From Chrysoperla carnea (taxonomy: Eukaryota > Arthropoda > Insecta > Neuroptera > Chrysopidae), in assembly GCF_905475395.1 (NCBI RefSeq), contig NC_058342.1, forward strand, positions 31,082,140 through 31,146,139: a stretch of 64,000 nucleotides of DNA. Reading direction: 5' to 3'. Within the stretch, counting starts at the first letter, position 1, and every line of letters begins with the position of its first letter. Under the pieces are notes generated by a model. That model had not been told where the DNA came from and did not search any database. It worked only from the letters and a program-made list of their open reading frames with translations. The position numbers were made by a program, and so were the translations under genes. Below, piece after piece: positions 12,001 through 19,798 of the stretch.

Positions 12001-15000
12001 GTTGATAATAATCCGAATTTTTAGTATATTATAATTAATGAAACATATTATTATACAGTGTATCGCATTTAAGAAACCTGCACACTTACGTCACTTAAGG
12101 GTACCCTTCAAAAAAATCGAAAAATCCAAAAAAATTTTTTACTCTCAGAATTGGATAAAACTTGGTTTATAAGGTAAAAATGACCCAAAAAATCCAAAAA
12201 TCGGGTTCATTTAACAATCGGATAAGTAGTTTTGGAAATATGGCCAGAAATATTGGGCGAATTTGCAATATCTCCAAAACTACCGCCCCAATTGCGAATT
12301 TAACGTGATTTTTGAATTTTTTGGGTCAAAATTAGCTTATAAACTGAGTTTTGTCAAAATCGGAAATAATATTTTTTTCTCAATTTTTTGCAATTTTCTT
12401 AAGGGGTACCCCTTCAAAAAAATCGAAAAAACCGAAAAAATTTTGTACTCTCAGAAATGGATAAAACTTGGTTTATAAGGTAAATATGACCCAAAAAATC
12501 CAAAAATCGGGTTCATTTAACAATCGGATAAGTAGTTTTGGAAATATGGCCAGAAATATAGGGCAAATTTGCAATATCTCGAAAACTACCGCCCCAATCA
12601 TGAATTTAACGTGATTTATGAATTTTTTGGGTCAAAATTAGCTTATAAACTGAGTTTTGTCAAAATCGGAAATAATATTTTTTTCTCAATTTTTTGCAAT
12701 TTTCTTAAGGGGTACCCCTTCAAAAAAATCGAAAAAACCGAAAAAATTTTGTACTCTCAGAATTGGATAAAACTTGGTTTATAAGGTAAATATGACCCAA
12801 GAAATCCAAAAATCGGGTTCATTTAACAATCGGATAAGTAGTTTTGGAAATATGGCCAGAAATATTGGGCGAATTTGCAATATCTCCAAAACTACCGCCC
12901 CAATTGCGAATTTAACGTGATTTTTTAATTTTTTGGGTCAAAATTAGCTTATAAACTGAGTTTTGTCAAAATCGGAAATAATATTTTTTTCTCAATTTTT
13001 TGCAATTTTCTTAAGGGGTACCCCTTCAAAAAAATCGAAAAAACCGAAAAAATTTTGTACTCTCAGAAATGGATAAAACTTGGTTTATAAGGTAAATATG
13101 ACCCAAAAAATCCAAAAATCGGGTTCATTTAACAATCGGATAAGTAGTTTTGGAAATATGGCCAGAAATATAGGGCAAATTTGCAATATCTCGAAAACTA
13201 CCGCCCCAATCATGAATTTAACGTGATTTATGAATTTTTTGGGTCAAAATTAGCTTATAAACTGAGTTTTGTCAAAATCGGAAATAATATTTTTTTCTCA
13301 ATTTTTTGCAATTTTCTTAAGGGGTACCCCTTCAAAAAAATCGAAAAAACCGAAAAAATTTTGTACTCTCAGAATTGGATAAAACTTGGTTTATAAGGTA
13401 AATATGACCCAAGAAATCCAAAAATCGGGTTCATTTAACAATCGGATAAGTAGTTTTGGAAATATGGCCAGAAATATAGGGCAAATTTGCAATATCTCGA
13501 AAACTACCGCCCCAATCATGAATTTAACGTGATTTATGAATTTTTTGGGTCAAAATTAGCTTATAAACTGAGTTTTGTCAAAATCGGAAATAATATTTTT
13601 TTCTCAATTTTTTGCAATTTTCTTAAGGGGTACCCCTTCAAAAAAATCGAAAAAACCGAAAAAATTTTGTACTCTCAGAATTGGATAAAACTTGGTTTAT
13701 AAGGTAAATATGACCCAAGAAATCCAAAAATCGGGTTCATTTAACAATCGGATAAGTAGTTTTGGAAATATGGCCAGAAATATAGGGCAAATTTGCAATA
13801 ACTCGAAAACTACTGCCCCAATCGTGAAATGAACATGATTTTTGAAGTTTTTGGGTCAAAATTACCTTATAAACTGAGTTTCGTCAAAATCGGTAATAAT
13901 AGTTTTTTCTCAATTTTTTGCAATTTTCTTAAGGGGTACCCCTTCAAAAAAATCGAAAAAACCGAAAAAAATTTTTACTCTCAGAATTGGATAAAACCTG
14001 GTTTGTAAGGTTAATATAAACCAAAAAATCCAAAAATCGAGTTCATTTGACGATCGGATTCATATTTTTGAAAATATGGCCGCAAATATAGGGCGAATAT
14101 CTCGAAAACTACTTACTCCTAAATGAACTTCTCTTTCAAAACTACTTACTCCTAAATGAACTTCTCTTTCAAAACTACTTACTCCTAAATGAACTTCTCT
14201 TTCAAAACTCTCGTGAAATGAACTTGAGGTTTGAAATTTTTTGCTCAAAATTAACTTACCTTACCGATCAATTAAGAAGTTTAATTAATTAATAATACAC
14301 TAAATAACATAAGCATTCTCATAACAAATTATGTTATTTAGTATATTTTTATTTAATTAATTACTTTCTTAATTGGTCGGTAAGTTGCCCTAATATTTTT
14401 AAAATATAATAATATGTTTCGCTAACTATAACACACTAAAAATTCGGAATATTATCTACTAATTTATTTTTTTCTATTACTGGCGAGTCACCCTCCTTAA
14501 GTTTGTTCCCTGCATAATTAATTGATCTCAAAATATTTCATCTATTTTTATTTATTTATTTTTTTTCTTTTGTGATTAATCAAATTTCTTGCCATTTTGA
14601 TTACATTTTCAAATATGAAACTTGAACAAAAAAAATGTCATCAGTTTGAATTCGCTAAATATTTTTTTTTTTAACTTGGTAACGTAAAATTCGACTGACT
14701 TCAGTGTAGTCAAGATTTTATTAGGAAAAATGATTGTCCCCGCAGGCGTTAACACCAAAAAATCGAGTTTAGATGTTTCGACTATGTAGAAGTTAATTTA
14801 GTGCAGTCAGAATTTTACAAAGAACACTGAAAGTCCGCTTGTTAAAAGACAAACTGAAATACGCGTCGTAACCCTTTGGTGTTCCAGCTTGTCTTTCGCC
14901 GATCGGACTTTCAGTTTTCTTAGAACAATTTTGACTACACTGAATAAATTAAGTGAAACAGCACTCGATTTTTTGAAACTCCAAGTTCTGACAATTAAAC

Positions 15001-16412
15001 TTTCACTTTTCCCAATAAACTCTCAACTATATTTACAAGGACTCACGAACAAAATTAGCGACCAGTGACATGTTTCTCTTAAAATTAGCTAATTCATACT
15101 GATGATGACTAACTTTTAATTGAAATGCGTATTATTTTAGCCAAGTTGGCTTTAATGATGAGACCAAGTCTCAATATGGACCGTAATAGTCTACCTTACT
15201 AAAAACTTTCATTTGGAAACTTATCAAAAATATCTTTTAATAACATCTGAAATTGATTTTTGAAAATGTAATCAAAAATATGAAATTTATTTTGTACGAA
15301 TTACAATGAAAAACTTTCGATTTGGAAAATCTCATCTAGATCAGAGTCACTATATATTACTAATTAACCTTTAAATAATATACTAATTGAGCTTTTAACG
15401 CAAAACTTTCTTACGCTAACGTAAAACTTACCATTGATGTATGCTTTTTTGTGAATTAACATACAATCTAATCAAAAAATAAAAAACTTTGGCAGCAAAA
15501 TGCACGATGTTTGGGAAAAATAATTTAACAAGTTAATTCATCAGAGTTCTTGGCAAATTTTTTCTTTCCAAGACTGTTTTGATGGGATTAATTTTCAATA
15601 TTATTTCACCCGAACACTCTGTATTTTTTAAAATTTTGCATTCATGTTTTGGTGTGAAGCTATAATAACTATTTTGCAATTTTTGTAATTCAGACTCTGG
15701 TTTTGTGGAATATAGTTTGCTAACAAAAATTAAGTGATCAATTTTTTATCGAAAGAAAATGATCACTAAACCGTAGTTGCTAATCCAATCCGTAAAACTA
15801 CAAAAAAAAACGTCAAAATATATAAGGCAGGAATTATAGAAAACTCTTTGATTAGAGGTAAGGAGAATCATCTCTGTATATAAAAAACGTCCACGAAAAT
15901 CAGAAAATTGGTGGCGCTGCTGTAGCAAAAGGGTAATTTTTAAAAGAAAGTAATAAGAGTAAGATAATCTTCATATCAAACACCTTTTGCTATACAAGCG
16001 CCATTCTGGTGAATTTTAGAACTATTATTTGATATTTTCAGCTGAACACTTTTTCAATTTGACCCCTATTTAAGATGGTTCTTCTTATCTCTACCCTCCA
16101 TAAAATTTCAGTTCTTTTCAGTTCTGTGATTCCTACCCTGTCAAAATATAGGCTAGTGGTTAATTGTAAAAGTCGAAGCTTTTATAATTATCCACTAGTG
16201 GCGCTAGCTATTAATTAAATGTTTTTTGTGTGATGTAAAATTAATGGTCCCCAAAAATTTGAAAAAAAGAAAACATTTGAAATAATATTATTGAACAAAT
16301 GAATTGTATTTAGCAGGCATGCGGCAAATACATCCCAGCAACGTCAGCCGTTCAAAATAATCAAACTGGTGGAGGTATGGATGGAACATATCTTGTGGAA
16401 GCATCATTTTAA
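1942..16412 (+). CDS. Shal: Voltage-gated A-type potassium channel Shal (Kv4 family)
   Basis: Tetrameric plasma-membrane potassium channel carrying the somatodendritic transient A-current. Five coding exons: 1942-3056, 4675-4837, 8285-8473, 8902-9063 and 16317-16412, joining to 574 residues, the usual length for insect Shal. In order: an N-terminal hydrophobic inactivation/KChIP-binding segment ([18 protein letters not shown]); a T1 tetramerisation domain about 42-135 with the Kv4 zinc signature H105-x5-C111-x20-C132-C133; S1-S3 about 184-277; an S4 with regular arginines about 293-311; S5; the filter TLGYGD across exons 1 and 2; S6 with PVPVIV. The C-terminus contains [18 protein letters not shown] and ends GTYLVEASF. 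The start is fixed by the conserved [15 protein letters not shown]. All internal junctions are GT-AG and keep frame. Identity is secure; alternative splicing at the C-terminus is possible. Confidence 0.97.
3057..4674 (+). other. Shal intron 1
   Basis: Starts GTAAGT and ends ACAG before TTACGGAGAT. I see no coding exon and no clear element boundary in its 1.6 kb. Confidence 0.85.
4675..4837 (+). CDS. Shal: Shal coding exon 2 (selectivity filter and S6)
   Basis: Begins with the third base of the split glycine, then [16 protein letters not shown], the S6 helix with the PVPVIV gating hinge, and the membrane-proximal [11 protein letters not shown]. Donor GTACGT at 4838, phase 0. The reading frame continues into the intron to a stop at 4928, which is not coding. 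Confidence 0.95.
5155..5441. mobile_element. Foldback (hairpin) element with hAT-like core
   Basis: The left side reads ACATCTTTGAAATTTTCCA and the right side carries its near reverse complement TGGAAAATTTCAAAGATGC, with pairing continuing inward almost to the centre. Inside, 5237-5362 starts CAGGGCCGTTCCTA and ends TAGGTACGCCCCTG, termini resembling those of hAT-type MITEs. A clear target duplication is not visible because the flanks themselves pair. Confidence 0.7.
5850..6185 (+). repeat. Dispersed repeat, inverted copy at 53200-53540
   Basis: Shared in reverse complement with 53200-53540: TGTGCGTTTGTTTACACATC, then a CCAATTTTGATGAAATTTTT segment typical of insect transposon ends, then AAGCAAGCCCGAATAATCTT. 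No intact ORF. The 53 kb copy lies inside a hAT element, so this family moves independently. Confidence 0.75.
6470..6765. mobile_element. Foldback element
   Basis: The left arm TACTTACTTTTAATCCGAGT pairs with the right arm around GCTCGGACTAGAAGTAAGTA, and pairing continues through ACATATGGGCGCGC with CGCGCATATGGT. Weaker outer pairing involves TCCACTGATCAATGA with TCAGTGATGAGTGGA. There is no coding content. Confidence 0.65.
7022..7163. mobile_element. Short foldback element
   Basis: Outer arms ATGGTGGTTGCGTTCA and TGAACGCAGCCACT are imperfect reverse complements, and the inner arms CCGGCACCCC and AGGTGCCAGT also pair. About 140 bp, non-coding, the second of three hairpins within 1.1 kb. Confidence 0.65.
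7368..7583. mobile_element. Foldback element with long near-perfect arms
   Basis: GAGAGAAGACTGCCAGTAAG pairs with CTGACAGTCTTCTCTCTC, and TTCCCCTGTGTCCTTGTC pairs with GACAAGGACCCAGGGGAA around a loop near 7470. The outer ends CCATAGAGAT and ATTCTATGG also pair. It is more GC-rich than the surrounding intron. Confidence 0.7.
8285..8473 (+). CDS. Shal: Shal coding exon 3 (proximal C-terminus)
   Basis: Phase 0 at both ends. Encodes [18 protein letters not shown] through the dileucine-type dendritic-targeting motif region [15 protein letters not shown]. Acceptor ACAG at 8281-8284, donor GTAATT at 8474. Confidence 0.95.
8474..8901 (+). other. Shal intron 3 with a fragment of the 5.4 kb foldback
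   Basis: About 430 bases. Bases 8668-8742 are nearly identical to 5409-5483 (TGTGGAAAATTTCAAAGATG onward), a solo end of the intron-2 foldback family. Nothing else is recognised. Confidence 0.7.
8902..9063 (+). CDS. Shal: Shal coding exon 4 (distal C-terminus)
   Basis: Phase 0 at both ends. Encodes [20 protein letters not shown], a serine/proline-rich stretch, then a cysteine cluster ([14 protein letters not shown]), possibly palmitoylated or metal-binding by inference. Acceptor AG at 8900-8901, donor GTACTA at 9064. Confidence 0.94.
9618..9910. mobile_element. Foldback element in Shal intron 4
   Basis: CTACCCTTGT at the left pairs with ACAAGGGTAG at the right. Inner pairs include TCTGGAACTCTGGAATATT with ATATTCTCCAGAGTTCCAGA and AAATTATTAATCAAT with ATTGATTAATAATTT. 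Pairing runs almost the full 293 bp. Non-coding. Confidence 0.75.
10383..10442 (+). CDS. Candidate alternative Shal exon (20 codons, phase 0)
   Basis: Inside Shal intron 4, a long pyrimidine tract ending TTTTACAAG precedes a non-AT-rich 60-nt open segment translating [20 protein letters not shown], followed by a donor-like GTTAGT. It is in phase 0 at both ends, so it could be inserted between exons 4 and 5 without a frameshift. If the donor is not used, the frame runs on to TAA at 10476-10478 and would make an alternative C-terminus ending THNVKRK. Base composition stands out from the surrounding intron. I do not recognise the peptide from known Shal isoforms, so this is inference from splice signals and composition. 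Confidence 0.4.
12095..13990 (+). repeat. Tandem satellite array, 306-bp monomers, six units
   Basis: The landmark GAATTTAACGTGATTT recurs at exactly 306-bp steps. Units fall into types by diagnostic words: A (ATTGGGCGAATTTG, CTCCAAAACTACC) at about 12246 and 12863; B (ATAGGGCAAATTTG, CTCGAAAACTACC) at about 12552, 13170 and 13476; and a diverged C at about 13782, giving A-B-A-B-B-C. Each monomer is itself an imperfect dyad around GGGGTACCCC: the AAAACTTGGTTTATAAGG arm pairs with GCTTATAAACTGAGTTTT. The 71-codon ORFs repeating here are by-products of the period (306 is divisible by three), not genes. Confidence 0.95.
14105..14210 (+). repeat. 33-bp tandem triplicate
   Basis: Three identical copies of a 33-bp unit containing AAAACTACTTACTCCTAAAT lie between the satellite array and the right terminus of the TTAA element. 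Confidence 0.95.
14260..14384. repeat. Palindrome nested in the TTAA element
   Basis: CTTACCGATCAATTAAG at the left pairs with CTTAATTGGTCGGTAAG at the right, and ACTAAATAACATAA pairs with TTATGTTATTTAGT around a short loop. Probably a small MITE or hairpin inserted in the larger element. Confidence 0.8.
14753..14978. mobile_element. Foldback element in Shal intron 4
   Basis: CACTGAAAGTCCG pairs with CGGACTTTCAGTTTTCTT; outward, TTTAGTGCAGTCAGAATTTT pairs with AATTTTGACTACACTGAATA; further out, AAAAATCGAGT pairs with ACTCGATTTTTT. Non-coding. Confidence 0.7.
16317..16412 (+). CDS. Shal: Shal terminal coding exon 5
   Basis: Encodes [16 protein letters not shown], a GGGMDG stretch, then TYLVEASF and TAA at 16410-16412. 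The acceptor is a tandem TAGCAG (16311-16316). Using the second AG gives QRYQ-ACGK, the form expected from the fly protein; using the first would add one glutamine. Confidence 0.93.
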   Translation, partial: ACGKYIPATSAVQNNQTGGGMDGTYLVEASF

Positions 16413-17120
16413 AATCAGATTCTGGCAGACCATCGTCATCGCTTCGTCTTCCTCTCTATTACAATTACATTACAATTGAGAAAGTCACGTTCACGCCACG
16501 TACTTGACTCGTCAAAATTTAGTAAAGCAAAGCTCTCTCCTAATACAACGATTTTTACTTTAAGACAGTTTATATGTACTATTTTAGAGGGTCTTCATTT
16601 ATTTTGTGACTACTAATTTTACACCTGGCGAACAAAAATGCCATCAAACATACAAATGGCAACAAAATTTTCCAATTGAAAAATGCATTTACTGCCAAAA
16701 CGAAAAAAATTGTTCGGATGCCGGCGTCCGAAATCAAAATGTTTTAAATAGTCTTCGGCGTATTGAAGGATATTTTTTAAACTCATGAAAATTCAAATCA
16801 AAATGGACCAACTTTGGATATGAGAAATTTTGTGCTCTGGACAAAGACATAAAAGTGCCGAATACAAAGCAAGCATAAATTAGAAAGCGTTTTAAAGGAC
16901 TTATTAAATAAATAAATTTTATCTTTAAATAATTTTAAATTTTATCAAAACTATTTAAAGCAATGTATCTAGACATCCAAGAAATATTTTTAAGTATCTA
17001 GAAAAAAAACAAAACGATTCTAAACAAGTTATTCCTAATAATAATATTTTTACAAACTAGAATACCTAAATATGTACAAGGAGTTCGTAAATTCTTAATA
17101 AATTGACTAATAAAGTACGA
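16413..17120 (+). terminator. Shal 3' UTR with candidate poly(A) signal
   Basis: No coding content. Overlapping AATAAATAAA at 16907-16916 is the best nearby polyadenylation signal, about 500 bases after the stop. Other AT-rich matches exist downstream, so the true end is uncertain. Confidence 0.4.
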
Positions 17121-17756
17121 TTACGAACCTCATGTACGATATGTACCTATATTTAACATATTTTTAAAAATTAGGGAGCTCAGAAGACCAACAATAAAAA
17201 TCCCAAATGTCATGGACAATCTGAGTATCCTATCCCTACGATTGGAACAAAAATGGTCATAGCTCATAATTATTTGATATATGGCCCCCAATTTTAGCAA
17301 TGTTTGTTTAATATAACTGTGTATTCTCATTAGAAAAATCAATTTTAAAATCAAAAACAAAACAATGTTGCCAAATTTAGTAATGACAAGTGAAACAGAA
17401 CAGATAATTGGCAGCAAAAGTAGTTATAATAGGCAAAATGCATATTTTTATTTTGAACGAATAAAAATATCCCCAAAAAATATTTATGAAAATACAAAAT
17501 GTACCTTTTCTTAATTAAGTCTGAATGAATGATAAATCCGAATTCAAATTTGTTAAATTATGCTTCCAAAAACTATAACAAATTCAGTTTTTAAACACCT
17601 CACGACCTCACCACTTTTTAGATCCATCACAACACATAACACATACCTACACAATCTCAATCAAAAGACACACATTTATATAAGTCCATTGTCCAGTAAA
17701 TCTCATCTCATTTTTAACGCATGTGCAGATCATAACATACTTATGTTTTTTTTTAG

Positions 17757-17885
17757 ATAACACCAATCCCCGAAAACTTGTCCCATATCAGAGATTATGT
17801 GCGGTTGTATTTGTAGTAACTTACATGGGAACGTTATGCGTTACCGTCACCATATATGTAATACTCCTTAGTCCTCAATCCTCCG
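17757..17885 (+). other. Orphan hydrophobic coding-like segment
   Basis: After an acceptor-like TTTTTTTTAG (ends at 17756) the frame reads NTNPRKLVPYQRLCAVVFVV and continues through TYMGTLCVTVTIYVILLSPQ, a plausible single membrane helix with basic residues on one side. Composition is less AT-biased than its surroundings. No partner exons are seen, and LINE-like tail sequence follows about 200 bases on. It may be an isolated exon, a pseudogene fragment or chance. On the opposite strand, about 17905-18075 also stays open. I do not recognise the peptide. Confidence 0.2.
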
Positions 17886-18084
17886 TCAATTTGACACCAC
17901 TAGTTTTTAATTCAATGGTTTTGGAACCAAATTATATCCGATTGAGAATTCTCATTTTCTCTATCATTGTCAACTCCTTGGCTCATTTGAGCCAACCTTT
18001 CTTTGACGACCTCTCCTATTTGAAGTCCGTTGACGTCAAAGCTTTCGTGCTTTTCTAAAACGTCTTCAAATAGTTCATGGATAG

Positions 18085-18178
18085 ATTAACCCTTTTAAGG
18101 TATAACAACGGATTGGTCTGAGTGTGTCCCTTCCCAGGGCAGCCACTCTAACTTAACCTAACCTAACTAACAAAAAAG
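18085..18178 (+). mobile_element. LINE-like 3' tail ending in CCTAA repeats
   Basis: AAGGTATAACAACGGATTGG leads through AGTGTGTCCC and GGCAGCCACTCTAAC into TTAACCTAACCTAAC. It aligns with the tail of the SINE at 19518-19798 (ACAACGG, AGTGTGACC, GATAGCC, TAACCTAACC). In one frame the upstream sequence reads like a worn-out non-LTR retrotransposon C-terminus, but too degraded to classify. Confidence 0.5.
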
Positions 18179-19517
18179 GTCTTGAAACTTCACTTCTGAA
18201 AAAAAAGTACGGGAATTAATAAGTGAGAACAGAACGCAATCATCTAAGCTATTTGCCTGAAAATTTTTAGATGAAGACATAGGCAATTACCTGCATTTTT
18301 TTGACGACCTAACATAATTTTTTGCAATCTTTGTGTCGAATTTGATTTCTTGTCGAATAGTCCAAAAAATCTACATATAACGAATCTACATTCGTCACAA
18401 AGTATCACTGAGCATCCGGGCATACCTTTTGCGAACTACAAACTACTTCGCTCAATGAAATTATTGTAAGGAAGTCTAATAATAAATGGAAGGGAAAATG
18501 TTCTGAGGACATTATCTCACTTCCAAAGGCCTCCATAAGCAATATTGTTGTAGCTTTATAGTAGAGACTGGCTAGGAAGAAAACACGCTGAACGTCTGAC
18601 CCTTCCAGTGCATCGTGGTTATTGCATGAATAGGAGGAAATGACAACTTGAAGCCTGTTGTTGTCGAAACAATCTTCCTGATCTTAAACAGTTCCAAAGG
18701 ATTGTTTCAGTAGTGGCTGGTTACGAGACAGGTATCTTACGGTCAAAGCATGCTTCAGTCTAAGTCAGCCATTATAACCTAGAGTATGTTGGAATGGATT
18801 CCATGGAATCCATGTTGCAATGGATTTCAGCGCAGATAATTTGAACAGACTCGGAGTATTACATATAGTTTAAAGTGACGCAAAGTGGCCATGTTCAATG
18901 TTTTAGTACGATATCCAAGACCCGATATATAAAAACAATATAATTATATTCTTAGATACTCAAATAAAACTATTTAGAAAAAGTCGTCTTCCCGACAATG
19001 AAATAAACATTTAAAATTAAACTTTTTATAAAATAAAAAAAAAAGTTTTAGAAATCGTCTTTTAAAACAATCAAATTCACACAATTTTATGGTGAGGGGG
19101 TGATTGTCCCCCTTTTTTGTGTGTTTGTAATATGTACTTTAAACGTAATTTTCAAAGAGTTATTATTAAAAATACATTTAGTTCAGTTTCTACGTGTTGT
19201 CGTCGCGTTGGTAACCAAATAAAATTACAGTGTCTCATTCAGATTCAGACGCATTCAGATATACAATAAGAAAAAAACAAACGATACACTTTTTGTTTCG
19301 TTAAAAATACATAATATTTGCAGACTTGCAACTTTGTTGTGTTTTATCCTTTGGGACTTTACCAGAGCTTATTTTTAAGGTAACAGAGTGAATTTAAAGA
19401 TGTCAACTTCCATACACTCCAAGACTCGAAGTTTTGATCGAAGAGTTACACACAGATTATTTTAAGTAGTTTGATCTTTTAATTCTGCTTTAAACTAACT
19501 TATATTTAGAAAATATG
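18179..19517. other. Gene-free stretch, possible degraded repeats
   Basis: No ORF with recognisable content. 18470-18800 is less AT-rich than its neighbours (for example GTGCATCGTGGTTATTGCAT) and may be an old retrotransposon relic, but I cannot assign it. Confidence 0.4.
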
Positions 19518-19798
19518 TCGCCCTATTAGCTCAGTTAGTTAAGGCGTAACCAATTCCGTCCGCGGTATGCTAAAGGTAGCGGGTTCGATTCCCGCCGTCG
19601 GAAAAAAATTAATTTAATTAATAGTAGTAATGGGCATAGTATATGCATGAAGGAGGTGCACTCAGCCTCTGAAATGGAGGAGCTAATAAATGAAATTATC
19701 AGCGGAAAGGTGGTAAAACACATATAAGGTTTCACAACGGGCTCGAAAGCCTAAGTGTGACCTTCGTGGATAGCCAATATAACCTAACCTAACCTAGC
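19518..19798 (+). mobile_element. tRNA-derived SINE
   Basis: The head has an A-box-like TAGCTCAGTTAGTTAAGGCG and a perfect T-arm GCGGG-TTCGATT-CCCGC with B box GGTTCGATTCC. The acceptor stem does not pair (5' GTCGCCC against 3' CGTCGGA), so this is not a functional tRNA gene. The body runs through CATAAGGTTTCACAACGGGC and GTGACCTTCGTGGATAGCC into TAACCTAACCTAACC. Its tail matches the LINE-like tail at 18085-18178, as expected if that LINE mobilises it. Confidence 0.8.

Larger units (their letters stand above)
11963..14496. mobile_element. 2.53 kb TTAA-flanked element with ~90 bp TIRs carrying a satellite array
   Basis: The left end starts GGAGGGTGACTCGCCAGTAA after TTAA at 11959-11962. The right end is the reverse complement, TTACTGGCGAGTCACCCTCC, followed by TTAA at 14497-14500. 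Inverted identity runs inward about 90 bp, through CCGAATTTTTAGT and GAAACATATTATTATA. TTAA duplication is the hallmark of piggyBac-type insertion. There is no transposase ORF; the interior is the 306-bp tandem array, a 33-bp triplicate and a small palindrome. It looks like a non-autonomous element in Shal intron 4. Confidence 0.85.

Noticed and set aside
12263-13702. Four near-identical 71-codon ORFs in tandem (MQYLENYRP...)
   Set aside because: They are created by the 306-bp satellite period being divisible by three; no start context, domain or independent conservation.
12095-14210. Regular repeats suggesting a CRISPR array
   Set aside because: Units are contiguous without unique spacers, and the window is a eukaryotic genome with spliced genes.
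17130-17417. 95-codon minus-strand hydrophobic ORF downstream of Shal
   Set aside because: Hydrophobicity follows from T-rich codons in AT-rich DNA; no motif, and overlaps likely Shal 3' flank.
18150-18178. Telomeric TTAGG tract
   Set aside because: Only two or three units and attached to a retroposon tail, so not a telomere or interstitial array.
19518-19602. tRNA gene
   Set aside because: A and B boxes and T-arm are present, but the acceptor stem does not pair and the unit continues into a SINE tail.
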